In this document: piece after piece, positions 24,138-33,518 of the stretch | How positions within the stretch are numbered: the first letter of the stretch is position 1 | Layout: each line of letters opens with the position of its first letter | Assembly: GCF_001269925.1 (NCBI RefSeq) | Contig: NZ_LHVO01000053.1 | Location: 351,380 to 415,379, forward strand | DNA from: Pseudomonas sp. MIACH | Lineage (GTDB): Bacteria; Pseudomonadota; Gammaproteobacteria; Pseudomonadales; Pseudomonadaceae | Length of the DNA stretch: 64,000 nucleotides | Direction: 5' to 3' | The notes under the pieces: generated by a model | What the model was told of the DNA's origin: nothing | The model's database searches: none | The model's input: only the letters and a program-made list of their open reading frames with translations | Position numbers and translations under genes: made by a program

Positions 24138-26416
24138 GCCCGCGGGCCTCCAATCAGTTCCACCACGGCATCCAGCAGCGCGTCATCGTGGAAGCTGGCT
24201 TTGGCCAGGTAATAATCGGCACCAGCGTCCAGCCCGCGACGGCGGTCCTCTTCACGGTCTTTGTACGACACCACCATCACCGGCAACGATTGCAGGCGAC
24301 TGTCACGGCGCAAGAGTGTGACCAATTCAATACCGTCCATACGAGGCATATCAATGTCAGTGATAAGCAGGTCGAAGTCTTCGGACCGCAAGGCGTTCCA
24401 GCCGTCCATACCGTCGACCGCGACGGCCACTTCGTACCCGCGATTAAGCAGCAATTTGCGCTGCAACTCACGCACGGTGAGCGAGTCGTCCACCACCAGT
24501 ACCCGTTTGCGCGGTGCCTCGGTGGCCTGCTGGCTGCGCCGGGCGATGCGTTCCAGGCGTCCGGTGTTGAGCAGCTTGTCCACCGAGCGCAGCATATCTT
24601 CGACGTCGACGATCAACACCACCGAGCCGTCGTCCAGCAAGGCGCCGGCGGAAATATCCTGGACCTTGCCCAGGCGGGCATCCAGCGGCAACACCACCAG
24701 GGTGCGCTCGCCGATAAAGCGTTCCACGGCGATACCGTAAATCGCATCGCGCTCGCGGATCACCACCACCTTCAAGGTTTCGTCATTGTTCTGCCCCGGC
24801 GGGCGCTGCAACAGTTGGCTGGCGGCAACCAGGCCGACATGCCGACCTTCGTGCCAGAAATGCTGGCGGCCTTCCAACTGCACAATGTCGTCGGGCGCCA
24901 GGTCGCACATGCGCTCGATATGCGCCAGCGGAAACGCATAGGCTTCTTCGCCGACCTCCACCACCAGGCTGCGCACCACCGACAGGGTCAGCGGCACCTC
25001 CAGGTGGAAACGACTGCCCTGCCCCGCCGACTGCTCCAGCACCACCGCGCCGCGCAGTTGACGGACCATATGCTGCACCGCATCCAACCCGACACCGCGC
25101 CCGGACACCTCGGTGACGGTGTCGCGCAGGCTGAAACCCGGCAGGAACAGGAACGTCAGCAGTTCCTCCTCGCTCAGGTTCAGGGCCGTGTCCAAGGTTG
25201 AAAGATGCCGATCAACGATGGTGCCGCGCAGGCGCTCCAGGTCGACGCCATTGCCGTCGTCACTCAGCTCCAGCACCAGCAAACCGGCCTGATGGGAGGC
25301 GCGCAGACGGATCAAGCCTTCGGCAGGTTTGCCGGCCAGCAGGCGTTGGTCGGGCATTTCGATGCCGTGGTCGACGGCATTGCGTAATAGATGGGTAAGG
25401 GGCGCCTCGAGTTTTTCCAGCACGTCACGGTCGACCTGGGTCTTTTCGCCCTCGATCTCCAGGCGCACCTGCTTGCCCAGGCTGCGGCCGAGGTCGCGCA
25501 CCATGCGCACCTGGCCGGCCAGCACATCGGCAAACGGACGCATGCGACAGGCCAGCGCGGTGTCGTAGAGCACCTGGGCGCGCTGCCCGGCCTGCCAGCC
25601 AAACTCATCCAGCTCGGCGGTTTTTTCCGCCAGCAGCGCCTGGGCCTCGCTCAGCATACGCCGCGCATCGGCCAGCGCTTCCTCGGCTTCCAGGCTCAAA
25701 CCCAGGGGCTTGAGCTGACCATCCAGGCTATCCAGGGCCCGCATGCTCTGGCTTTGAATCCGTTTGAGGCGCTGCATGCTGGCCAGGTAAGGCTTGAGCC
25801 GCTGGGTTTCCACCAGGGATTTGCTCGACAGGTCCAGCAGGCTGTTCAAGCGCTCGGCCGTCACCCGCAGCACGCGCTCGCCCCCTTCGGTCATGCGCTT
25901 GCCCTGGCGCGGTGGGTCGCTGGCGACGGGCGGTGCGGGCTCGGGTTCTGGTGGCAGCTCTTCGATCATCAGCGCCGCAACCGGCTCGGACGCCACCGGC
26001 AGTGGCGCGAGGTTGGCGGTGGGCAGCGAAGGATCCAGCAGGCGCTCCATCAACGCCACATAAGCGTCGATATCCGCCGGGCCGACGTCGTTGCCAGGGG
26101 TGGCGATACGCATCAGCAAGTCGGTGCCTTGCAGCAAGGCATCGATATGTTCGGGTTGCAGGTACAGGCGACTTTCCTGAGCGCTGACCAGGCAATCCTC
26201 CATGACATGCGCCACGCTGACCCCGGCGTCCACTCCAACAATTCGCGCCGCCCCCTTGAGTGAGTGCGCGGCACGCATGCAGGCTTCCAACTGGTCAGCC
26301 TGGGTCGGATTGCGTTCCAAGGCCAGCAGGCCCGCGCTCAGCACCTGGGTCTGTGCATCGGCTTCCAGGCTGAACAGCTCCAGCAGCGAGGCGTCGCGCA
26401 TCTGGTCGGGGGTCAT
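24134..26416 (-). CDS. wspE: WspE, hybrid CheA-type histidine kinase
   Basis: Kinase of the Wsp complex: autophosphorylates on receptor signal and passes phosphate to WspR and WspF. The 760 residues hold an N-terminal HPt domain (His51 in AAHSLKG), a Pro-rich linker (about 150-175), dimerisation and ATPase domains (NAVDHGIE N-box; DDGNGVD; SGRGVGLDAV G-box), a CheW-like domain (about 470-600) and a C-terminal receiver (Asp near 688 in ITDIDMP). Overlaps wspD and wspF by 4 bases each, so translation is coupled. Confidence 0.96.
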   Translation of the reverse strand: MTPDQMRDASLLELFSLEADAQTQVLSAGLLALERNPTQADQLEACMRAAHSLKGAARIVGVDAGVSVAHVMEDCLVSAQESRLYLQPEHIDALLQGTDLLMRIATPGNDVGPADIDAYVALMERLLDPSLPTANLAPLPVASEPVAALMIEELPPEPEPAPPVASDPPRQGKRMTEGGERVLRVTAERLNSLLDLSSKSLVETQRLKPYLASMQRLKRIQSQSMRALDSLDGQLKPLGLSLEAEEALADARRMLSEAQALLAEKTAELDEFGWQAGQRAQVLYDTALACRMRPFADVLAGQVRMVRDLGRSLGKQVRLEIEGEKTQVDRDVLEKLEAPLTHLLRNAVDHGIEMPDQRLLAGKPAEGLIRLRASHQAGLLVLELSDDGNGVDLERLRGTIVDRHLSTLDTALNLSEEELLTFLFLPGFSLRDTVTEVSGRGVGLDAVQHMVRQLRGAVVLEQSAGQGSRFHLEVPLTLSVVRSLVVEVGEEAYAFPLAHIERMCDLAPDDIVQLEGRQHFWHEGRHVGLVAASQLLQRPPGQNNDETLKVVVIRERDAIYGIAVERFIGERTLVVLPLDARLGKVQDISAGALLDDGSVVLIVDVEDMLRSVDKLLNTGRLERIARRSQQATEAPRKRVLVVDDSLTVRELQRKLLLNRGYEVAVAVDGMDGWNALRSEDFDLLITDIDMPRMDGIELVTLLRRDSRLQSLPVMVVSYKDREEDRRRGLDAGADYYLAKASFHDDALLDAVVELIGGPRA

Positions 26417-27114
26417 GTGAGGCTCCGGGTCACGGCGGACAACAACTGCGCCTCGTCCAGCCAGCGCAGGCTACGGCCTTTCCACTGCAATACACCCTGG
26501 GTGTAGCGCGCACTCGCCTGGGTGCCCGAGGCCGATGCGGCCTTCAAGGTGCGCTCATCGATGGCATGGATGCCGTCCACTTCGTCTACCGGCACCACCA
26601 CCGGACCGTCCTGCGCGGCGATGATCAGCATGCGCGGCATGATCCGCCCACCGCTGACGCCAGGACTGGCTGTTTCCAGTCCGAGCAACTCCGCCAACGA
26701 CAGGCACGCCACCAGCGCACCACGCACATTGGCCACGCCGAGCAAGGCGCGGGAACGCTGGTGTGGCAATGAGTGAATCGGTTGCAACGGGGCCACTTCC
26801 ACCAGGCAGCGGGTGGCGATGCCCAGCCATTCTTCGCCGAGGCGGAACATCAACAACGAACGGGTGACAATGTCTTCGTCGGCCTCGGCAGCTGCCACCG
26901 GGCGACGGTCGTCCTGCTGCAAGGCATAGCGATCCAGCAGACGTGTGGCGGCAGCCGAGTACACCGAGCAGTTGCGGCAGTGGATATGCTCCACCAGCAG
27001 CGGGCACGACTTGTCGCCATGGATACCGATACGGTTCCAGCAGTCATCGATGGCTTGGGTGTCGGCCAGGGTCAGGTCCAGGCCTGCGGTATCGAGCGCA
27101 TCGGTGTTACTCAT
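26413..27114 (-). CDS. wspD: WspD, CheW-type coupling protein
   Basis: 233-residue adaptor that joins the WspA receptor to the WspE kinase. A ~75-residue N-terminal extension with two cysteines (CWNRIG; HIHCRNCSVY) precedes the CheW domain (about 80-215), which has the conserved GVANVRGALVACLSLAELLG core. It overlaps wspC and wspE by 4 bases (ATGA at both ends). This is the second CheW of the operon; WspB is the other. Confidence 0.94.
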   Translation of the reverse strand: MSNTDALDTAGLDLTLADTQAIDDCWNRIGIHGDKSCPLLVEHIHCRNCSVYSAAATRLLDRYALQQDDRRPVAAAEADEDIVTRSLLMFRLGEEWLGIATRCLVEVAPLQPIHSLPHQRSRALLGVANVRGALVACLSLAELLGLETASPGVSGGRIMPRMLIIAAQDGPVVVPVDEVDGIHAIDERTLKAASASGTQASARYTQGVLQWKGRSLRWLDEAQLLSAVTRSLT

Positions 27115-28376
27115 CGTTTGGACTCACTGTCTGCTCGCTCGCTACGGGCGGCGCGCGCCTGCAATCGACGTGCCCCCGCACTGTCGCCCTGGGACTCCAG
27201 CAAAGCGGCCAGGTGCATCAAGGCCTGCGGGTGCTGGGGTTCCAGGTATAAGGCTTTTCGATAATACCCCTGGGCTTCCAGGGCGCTGCCGGCCACGTCG
27301 CTGAGCAGCCCCAGCCAGTAGAACACTTGGGCCGCCGGCGGGTGATTGTTCAGATACTGCTCGCAGGCGGCACGGGCCTCGGCGCTTTTACCTTCGTTGG
27401 CCAGGGTGGCAATGCGGCTGAGCAAGGTGCCCGCATCGGAGGGCGGCGCCTCGACTGGCACGACCTGGGTGCTGGCCGTGCTGAAGGGTCGCGGCTTGAG
27501 CGGGATCGGCGCGGCGCTGCGCGGCGGCGTCGGCGTCGGCGTCGGCATGGGCACGAATACCGGCTCAGGCTTCACCGGTTCGGCATGCCGGCTGAAGGCA
27601 AATGACTGCGGCACCCCAATCGAGCGCATGCCGTGGCGCCCCAACAAGCTGCCCTCGGCGGGGCCGATGAACAGCACGCCATCCACATGGGTCAGGCCCT
27701 TGAGTACATCGAAGACTTGCTTCTGGGTGGGCTGGTCAAAGTAGATCAGCAGGTTGCGGCAAAACACGAAATCGTAGCTCGCCTCGTTCGCCAGCAGCGC
27801 CGGGTCGAGCAGGTTGCCGACTTGCAGGCGTACCTGTTCGCGTACGCGGTCGGCGATATGGAACCCGTCGCCGTACTCAGTGAAATGACGGTCGCGAAAG
27901 GCAATGTCGCCGCCGCGAAAGGAGTTCTTGCCATACACCCCACGCTGGGCGCGCTCCACCGACAGTGGGCTGACATCCAGGCCCAGCACCTTGAACTGGT
28001 GCGGCGCCAGCCCGGCATCGAGCAAGGCCATGGCAATCGAATAGGGTTCCTCGCCGGTGGAGCACGGCAGGCTGAGGATGCGCAATGCGCGCATCTGCTT
28101 GATCTCGGCCAGGCGTGCCAGCGCCAGTCGGGCCAGGGTCGCAAAGGATTCGGGGTAACGGAAAAACCAGGTCTCGGGGACGATCACCGCTTCGATCAGC
28201 GCTTGTTGCTCGTCATGGGAGCTTTGCAGGTGCTGCCAGTACTCCCCTGGGGTTTGCGCCTGCACGGCCTGGCTGCGCTGGCGCACGGCGCGTTCGATGA
28301 TGGCTTCGCCGACCGAGGCGACGTCCAGGCCGATGCGTTCTTTCAAGAAGGCAAAGAAGCGCGGATCGTTGCTCAT
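27111..28376 (-). CDS. wspC: WspC, CheR-type methyltransferase with TPR tail
   Basis: SAM-dependent methyltransferase that methylates WspA glutamates, opposing WspF. The 421-residue protein has a CheR N-terminal and catalytic domain (about 10-270; LSLPCSTGEEPYSIAM motif I, FCRNLLIYF), a proline-rich linker (PMPTPTPTPPRS at about 277-288) and C-terminal tetratricopeptide-like helices (about 320-410). The TPR tail is characteristic of WspC and should dock it into the complex. Overlaps wspB and wspD by 4 bases. Confidence 0.95.
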   Translation of the reverse strand: MSNDPRFFAFLKERIGLDVASVGEAIIERAVRQRSQAVQAQTPGEYWQHLQSSHDEQQALIEAVIVPETWFFRYPESFATLARLALARLAEIKQMRALRILSLPCSTGEEPYSIAMALLDAGLAPHQFKVLGLDVSPLSVERAQRGVYGKNSFRGGDIAFRDRHFTEYGDGFHIADRVREQVRLQVGNLLDPALLANEASYDFVFCRNLLIYFDQPTQKQVFDVLKGLTHVDGVLFIGPAEGSLLGRHGMRSIGVPQSFAFSRHAEPVKPEPVFVPMPTPTPTPPRSAAPIPLKPRPFSTASTQVVPVEAPPSDAGTLLSRIATLANEGKSAEARAACEQYLNNHPPAAQVFYWLGLLSDVAGSALEAQGYYRKALYLEPQHPQALMHLAALLESQGDSAGARRLQARAARSERADSESKR

Positions 28377-28885
28377 AGGCTCAACTCGGCAGAAAACAAC
28401 AGCGCGCGCACATCATCGGTGAGCACCTCATTCACGCCAATCCACTGCATCAGTCCGAGGGCATCCTCCCGCACCGGCCCCAGGTATGGCGCCTGGCGGT
28501 TATTCAGGCCGTAAGGTTGAAATTCGGCCGGATCGCAACGCAGGGTGTCAGTGGCCTGTTCCAGGATCAGCCCCAGCCGGCGCGCCTCGAGCCAGGGTTG
28601 CGGCTGGTAATTGACCAGCACCAGCCGCGTGCTGGTACGCGCCTGGGCCGCTGCGCCGAAGGTCAGCGCGCTCAAGTCGATGACCGGCACCAGCGCCCCG
28701 CGATGGGCAAAGATACCCGCCACCCACGATGGCGCGTGGGCGATGGGCTTGAGCGGCAGGCGTGGCAGCACCTCGGCCACTTCCGTGGCCTTGAGGGCAA
28801 AGCGCTCACTGCCGATATGAAACACCAGGAACAAGGCTTTTTTCACTGCCGGGACGGCGCCGCGTTTAGCCGTGAGGTCGCTCAT
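28373..28885 (-). CDS. wspB: WspB, CheW-type coupling protein
   Basis: 170-residue single-domain CheW adaptor for the Wsp receptor array, with VAGIFAHRGALVPVIDLSAL as its core motif. Its ATG shares a base with the wspA stop (TGATG), and its own stop overlaps the wspC start, so expression is tightly coupled within the operon. Confidence 0.94.
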   Translation of the reverse strand: MSDLTAKRGAVPAVKKALFLVFHIGSERFALKATEVAEVLPRLPLKPIAHAPSWVAGIFAHRGALVPVIDLSALTFGAAAQARTSTRLVLVNYQPQPWLEARRLGLILEQATDTLRCDPAEFQPYGLNNRQAPYLGPVREDALGLMQWIGVNEVLTDDVRALLFSAELSL

Positions 28886-30507
28886 CAGACTTTGAAACGC
28901 GACACGCCGCTGCGCAGACCCACCGCAACTTGGCTCAGTTCATCGATGGCAAAGCTGGCCTGGCGCAGGGACTCCACCGTCTGGCTGCTGGCATCGCCCA
29001 GTTGCACCAGGGCGTGGTTGATCTGCTCGGCGCCGGTGGCCTGGGCCTGCATGCCTTCGTTGACCATCAACACCCGCGGCGCCAAGGCCTGTACCTGATG
29101 GATGATCTGCGAGAGTTGCTCGCCCACTTGCTGCACTTCGAACATGCCTCGGCGCACTTCTTCGGAGAACTTGTCCATGCCCATCACGCCAGCCGAAACC
29201 GCCGACTGGATCTCGCGCACCATCTGCTCGATATCGTAGGTAGCCACGGCGGTCTGGTCCGCCAGGCGACGTACTTCGGTGGCGACCACGGCAAAACCGC
29301 GACCGTACTCACCGGCCTTTTCGGCTTCGATGGCGGCATTCAGGGACAGCAGGTTGGTCTGGTCGGCGACCTTGACGATGGTGACCACCACCTGGTTGAT
29401 GTTGCCGGCCTTCTCATTGAGGATCGCCAGCTTGGCGTTTACCAGGTCGGCAGCCCCCATCACCGAATGCATGGTTTCTTCCATGCGCGCCAGGCCTTGC
29501 TGGCCGGAGCCAGCAGCCACCGAGGCCTGATCGGCGGCGGTGGATACTTCGGTCATGGTGCGGACCAGGTCCTTGGAAGTGGCAGCGATTTCCCGCGAAG
29601 TGGCGCCGATCTCGGTAGTAGTCGCCGCTGTTTCAGTGGCTGTGGCCTGTTGTTGCTTGGAGGTGGCGGCAATCTCGGTGACCGAGGTGGTGACCTGCAC
29701 CGAAGAACGCTGGGCCTGGGACACCAGGGCCGTAAGCTCGGTCATCATGTCGTTGAAGCCGGTTTCCACCGCGTTGAATTCGTCCTTGCGCGCCAGGTTC
29801 AGGCGTTTGCTCAGGTCACCGTCACGCATGGTGCCGAGGATGTCGACGATGCGCTGCATCGGCGCCATGATCGCGCGCATCAGCAGCAGGCCGCACAGAC
29901 CAGCGGCAAGAATCGCCACGGCCAGCGACAGGAACATGCTGACCTTGGCCGAGGCAACGGCGTCGTCAATAGCCGCCGTTGCGTTATCCGACACGGCCTT
30001 GTTTTCGGTGATGATGTCGTTGAGCTTCATGCGCCCTTCGGTCCAGATCGGCGTCAGTTGCTCCTCCAACAGCTCGCGCGCCGCTGGCATGTCATTGGCT
30101 TCGATGCGGTCAAGCACCTGGGCCAGGACCTTGTTGTAATTGATATGAGCAGCCTTGAAGTTATCGAACTCCATGCGATCGGCCTGGCTATGAACGGTTT
30201 TTTCGTAGTTGGCCATCTGCTGTTCAATGCGCGATTCGAAGGACTTGTAGTCCGACTTGTCGCTATTGGTCAGGGTTTTATCTTCACGCAGGCCAATGAT
30301 ATCGATTGTCTGCAAATAACTGTCGACCCACGCGCTGCGAATCATCGAACTGAGATAAACCCCCGGCACCGCATCGTCACGGACCGATTCCTGACTGGCT
30401 TCGATCTTCATCAACCGTGAGTAGGACACCACGACCATCAGCAGCATGATCGCGATAATGACCGCAAAACTCGCCAAAATCCGTTGGCGCAAGGTCCAGT
30501 TCTTCAC
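28885..30507 (-). CDS. wspA: WspA, surface-sensing methyl-accepting chemoreceptor
   Basis: Membrane receptor that clusters around the cell and signals on surface contact. 540 residues: helix 1 (about 8-30), a periplasmic four-helix-bundle domain, helix 2 (about 183-205), HAMP (about 207-260), then a methyl-accepting coiled coil with the hairpin tip in DQTNLLSLNAAIEAEKAGEYGRGF. The frame opens at an ATG at 30528, but the GTG at 30507 follows GAGGAA at ideal spacing and gives the family N-terminus (xKNWTLRQRILASF), so GTG is chosen. First gene of wspABCDEFR. Confidence 0.95.
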   Translation of the reverse strand: MKNWTLRQRILASFAVIIAIMLLMVVVSYSRLMKIEASQESVRDDAVPGVYLSSMIRSAWVDSYLQTIDIIGLREDKTLTNSDKSDYKSFESRIEQQMANYEKTVHSQADRMEFDNFKAAHINYNKVLAQVLDRIEANDMPAARELLEEQLTPIWTEGRMKLNDIITENKAVSDNATAAIDDAVASAKVSMFLSLAVAILAAGLCGLLLMRAIMAPMQRIVDILGTMRDGDLSKRLNLARKDEFNAVETGFNDMMTELTALVSQAQRSSVQVTTSVTEIAATSKQQQATATETAATTTEIGATSREIAATSKDLVRTMTEVSTAADQASVAAGSGQQGLARMEETMHSVMGAADLVNAKLAILNEKAGNINQVVVTIVKVADQTNLLSLNAAIEAEKAGEYGRGFAVVATEVRRLADQTAVATYDIEQMVREIQSAVSAGVMGMDKFSEEVRRGMFEVQQVGEQLSQIIHQVQALAPRVLMVNEGMQAQATGAEQINHALVQLGDASSQTVESLRQASFAIDELSQVAVGLRSGVSRFKV

Positions 30508-30609
30508 AGTATTTCCTCGAAGGGCCATTCAAATGGAGGGGAGTATAGCTGAGCAGAAGCCCTCATTAATCAATGGGTTTCGATGTGGCACACACACATT
30601 GCAAAAACA

Positions 30610-30712
30610 CCTGTGGGAAGGGGTTTGCTGCCGATTGCCGTGGGTCCGTTGCAGAGATTCGAACTGGACCACCGCTATCGGGAGCAAGCCCCCTCCCACA
30701 GGTTGGATTTGC
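30610..30712. repeat. REPIN-like inverted REP pair upstream of wspA
   Basis: CCTGTGGGAAGGGGTTTGCTGCCGAT at the left and ATCGGGAGCAAGCCCCCTCCCACAGG at the right face each other across a ~50-bp centre. The left arm has diverged from the family consensus (GTGGGAGGGGGCTTGCTCCCGAT), the right arm is canonical. It lies between wspA and the DUF533 gene. Confidence 0.8.
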
Positions 30713-30725
30713 CCGGACTCTATGG

Positions 30726-31433
30726 TTATTGGTTAAGCCGCACCTGCTTTTCCAGCTCCAGCTTCAAGCCGGGTTCGAGCTTCAGTTGACGGGCCAATTC
30801 GTCCAGGTACGCCTTCTCCATAAAATTTTCCTCATCCACCAGCATCACACTGGCGATGTACATCTCGGCGGCCATTTCCGGGGTGCCTGCGGCGCGGGCG
30901 ACGTCGGCCGGGTCCAGCGGTTTGTTCAGCTCGGCGTGCAGCCAGCTTTGCAGTTCGCGGTCGTTGTCCAGCTTGGTGAATTCACCTTCAATCAGTGTGC
31001 GCTCACGCTCGTCGACGTGGCCGTCAGCCTTGGCTGCAGCGACCAGGGCCTTGAGGATGGCCTGGCTGTGCTGCTCGACCTGGGCCGGTGGCAGCCGGTC
31101 GATGGTTTGCGGCTCGCCTTGAGGTGCGTTGGCCTGGTTGGCTTGCCAGTTGCCATAAGCTTTGTAGGCAATCACGCCCAACGCGGCCAGCCCGCCGTAG
31201 GTCAGGGCCTTGCCGCCAAAGTTGCGCGCCTTCTTGTTGCCCAGCAACAGGCCCATGGCGCCCGCCGCCAGGGCTCCGCCGCCAGCGCCGCCGAGCAGGC
31301 TGCCAAGCCCGCCGCCGCCCAGCAGCCCACCGAGTGCGCCTTTATCGTCCTGCTTGCGCTGGCCGCCGGTTTTGTTCTGCAACATGTCCTGGCCGGACTT
31401 GAGCAACTGATCGAGCAATCCACGGGTATTCAT
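30726..31433 (-). CDS. DUF533 / TerB-like membrane protein
   Basis: 235-residue protein of the DUF533 family (YebE-like, inner membrane). The N-terminal third has a glycine-rich stretch (GGLLGGGGLGSLLGGAGG) and hydrophobic segments at about 45-95; the C-terminal part (about 125-235) is a TerB-like helical domain with acidic KADGHVDERE. ATG at 31433 follows GGAGG at good spacing; the in-frame start at 31460 is less likely. Function unknown; YebE relatives respond to envelope stress. Confidence 0.85.
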   Translation of the reverse strand: MNTRGLLDQLLKSGQDMLQNKTGGQRKQDDKGALGGLLGGGGLGSLLGGAGGGALAAGAMGLLLGNKKARNFGGKALTYGGLAALGVIAYKAYGNWQANQANAPQGEPQTIDRLPPAQVEQHSQAILKALVAAAKADGHVDERERTLIEGEFTKLDNDRELQSWLHAELNKPLDPADVARAAGTPEMAAEMYIASVMLVDEENFMEKAYLDELARQLKLEPGLKLELEKQVRLNQ

Positions 31434-31833
31434 TCGTAGCCTCCAGACACTAGGGTTCATAGGACCAATAGGCCCCCAGCGTAAAACTAAGTGCCAAAAA
31501 GCCGCGAGCTAGAGTGCTTCCAGATGTAACGCCGCGGCCCTTCGCTTAAATCGATATACGCTCGAACAAATCTATAGTCGCCATCCCCCTTCCCACATCT
31601 GGATCTTCATAATTCGTGGGTAATGTGTTCACTCACAGCACCGGAAATGTCTTGTTTCACATGCAACGCCATCACCCCGCCATCAATCAATTTTCCTACA
31701 CCATCGAACCGCTTAAGCTATCCGGCGTCTGTTTAATGTCCGTTGCGTTTGGCCGAAGGCATGTCCGAACCGTAATTTCTGATCCAGCACGTGCCAGGAA
31801 CGGCGCGGGATTTGCTCACGACAGGTTGTCTCT
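31434..31833. other. Intergenic region between DUF533 gene and opgD
   Basis: 400 bases between divergent genes, locally AT-richer than its surroundings, presumably holding both promoters. An open frame from 31616 is the opgD region read out of frame. No repeat, RNA or operator could be recognised. Confidence 0.4.
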
Positions 31834-33459
31834 ATGCACCGCAGGAATTTGCTCAAAGCCTCCATGGCCATTGCGGCCTACACCGGTTTATCGGCCAGCG
31901 GTCTGCTCGCTGCACATGCCTGGGCCGGGAACCGAGCCGCCGATGGCAAGGCCGTGGCGTTCGATTTTGAAACGCTCAAGGCCCAAGCTAAACAGCTCGC
32001 CGGCACCGCGTATAAAGACACCAAGCAGGTGCTGCCGCCCACACTGGCGACCATGACTCCGCAGAATTTCAACGCCATCGGCTACGACGGCAACCATTCG
32101 CTGTGGAAGGAATTGAACGGCCAACTCGACGTGCAGTTCTTCCACGTCGGCATGGGTTTCAAGACGCCGGTGCGCATGCACAGCGTCGACCCGAAGACCC
32201 GTGAAGCCCGCGAAGTGCATTTCCGCCCTTCGCTGTTCAACTATGAAAAAACCACCGTCGACACCAAACAGCTGACCGGCGACCTGGGGTTCTCCGGCTT
32301 CAAGCTGTTCAAGGCGCCGGAACTGGATCGCCATGACGTGCTGTCGTTTCTCGGCGCCAGCTATTTCCGCGCGGTGGATTCCACCGGCCAGTACGGCCTT
32401 TCCGCACGCGGCCTGGCGATTGATACCTACGCGAAAAAACGCGAAGAGTTCCCCGATTTCACGCAGTTCTGGTTCGAGACCCCGGACAAGAACGCCACTC
32501 GCTTTGTGGTCTACGCCCTGCTCGACTCGCCGAGCGCCACCGGTGCCTATCGCTTCGATATCGACTGCCAGGCCAACCAGGTGGTGATGGCCATCGACGC
32601 CCACATCAACGCACGTACCGCCATCGAACAGTTGGGCATCGCCGCCATGACCAGCATGTTCAGCTGCGGCACCCATGAGCGCCGCATGTGCGACACCATC
32701 CACCCGCAAATCCACGATTCGGACCGCCTGGCGATGTGGCGTGGCAATGGCGAGTGGATCTGCCGCCCGTTGAATAACCCGGCCAAGCTGCAATTCAACG
32801 CGTTCGCCGACACCGACCCGAAAGGTTTCGGCCTGGTGCAGACCGACCACGAATTCGCCAGCTACCAGGACACCGTGGACTGGTACAGCAAGCGCCCAAG
32901 CCTGTGGGTCGAACCCACCACCCCCTGGGGCGAAGGCTCGATCGACCTGTTGGAAATCCCCACCACCGGCGAGACCCTGGATAACATCGTGGCCTTCTGG
33001 ACCCCGAAAAAACCCGTGGCGGCCGGCGATTCACTCAACTATGGCTACAAGCTGTACTGGAGCGCACTGCCTCCGGTGAGCACACCGCTGGCGCAAGTCG
33101 ACGCAACCCGTTCCGGCATGGGCGGCTTTACCGAAGGTTGGGCTCCGGGCGAGCACTACCCGACGGTCTGGGCGCGCCGGTTTGCCGTGGACTTCAAGGG
33201 GGGCGGCCTGGATCGCTTGCCTCCAGGCACCGGGATCGAACCGGTGGTGACCTGCTCACACGGTGAAGTGAAGGATTTCAGCGTGCTGGTGCTCGACAAC
33301 ATCAAGGGCTACCGCATTCTGTTCGACTGGTACCCCACCAGCGACAGCGTGGAGCCGGTGGAACTGCGCCTGTTTATCCGCACCCAGGACCGCACCTTGA
33401 GTGAAACCTGGCTGTACCAGTACTTCCCGCCTGCGCCGGAGCAGCGCAAGTACACCTGA
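31834..33459 (+). CDS. opgD: Glucans biosynthesis protein D (osmoregulated periplasmic glucans)
   Basis: Periplasmic protein of osmoregulated periplasmic glucan synthesis. The 541-residue protein starts with a Tat signal (RRNLLKASMAIAAY; twin Arg at residues 3-4) and an Ala-rich cleavage region. The mature part is an OpgG/OpgD domain with FDFETLKAQAKQLA, FHVGMGFKTPVR and ARRFAVDFKGG. The folded-export signal separates OpgD from the Sec-exported OpgG. No opgGH is adjacent. A REP element follows the stop. Confidence 0.93.
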   Translation: MHRRNLLKASMAIAAYTGLSASGLLAAHAWAGNRAADGKAVAFDFETLKAQAKQLAGTAYKDTKQVLPPTLATMTPQNFNAIGYDGNHSLWKELNGQLDVQFFHVGMGFKTPVRMHSVDPKTREAREVHFRPSLFNYEKTTVDTKQLTGDLGFSGFKLFKAPELDRHDVLSFLGASYFRAVDSTGQYGLSARGLAIDTYAKKREEFPDFTQFWFETPDKNATRFVVYALLDSPSATGAYRFDIDCQANQVVMAIDAHINARTAIEQLGIAAMTSMFSCGTHERRMCDTIHPQIHDSDRLAMWRGNGEWICRPLNNPAKLQFNAFADTDPKGFGLVQTDHEFASYQDTVDWYSKRPSLWVEPTTPWGEGSIDLLEIPTTGETLDNIVAFWTPKKPVAAGDSLNYGYKLYWSALPPVSTPLAQVDATRSGMGGFTEGWAPGEHYPTVWARRFAVDFKGGGLDRLPPGTGIEPVVTCSHGEVKDFSVLVLDNIKGYRILFDWYPTSDSVEPVELRLFIRTQDRTLSETWLYQYFPPAPEQRKYT

Positions 33460-33463
33460 CAAT

Positions 33464-33502
33464 GTGGGAGGGAGGGCGACCATTCGACGGGCGCCCTCCC
33501 AC
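33464..33502. repeat. REP palindrome after opgD
   Basis: GTGGGAGGGAGGGCG...GGGCGCCCTCCCACC: a REP unit of the GTGGGAGGG family beginning 5 bases past the opgD stop, between convergent genes. It may also serve as a transcription end. Confidence 0.7.
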
Positions 33503-33518
33503 CTTGCTCAACACGACG

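Noticed and set aside
31616..32056. 146-codon ORF overlapping the opgD start
   Set aside because: Out of frame with opgD, whose Tat signal and full domain fix the true frame.
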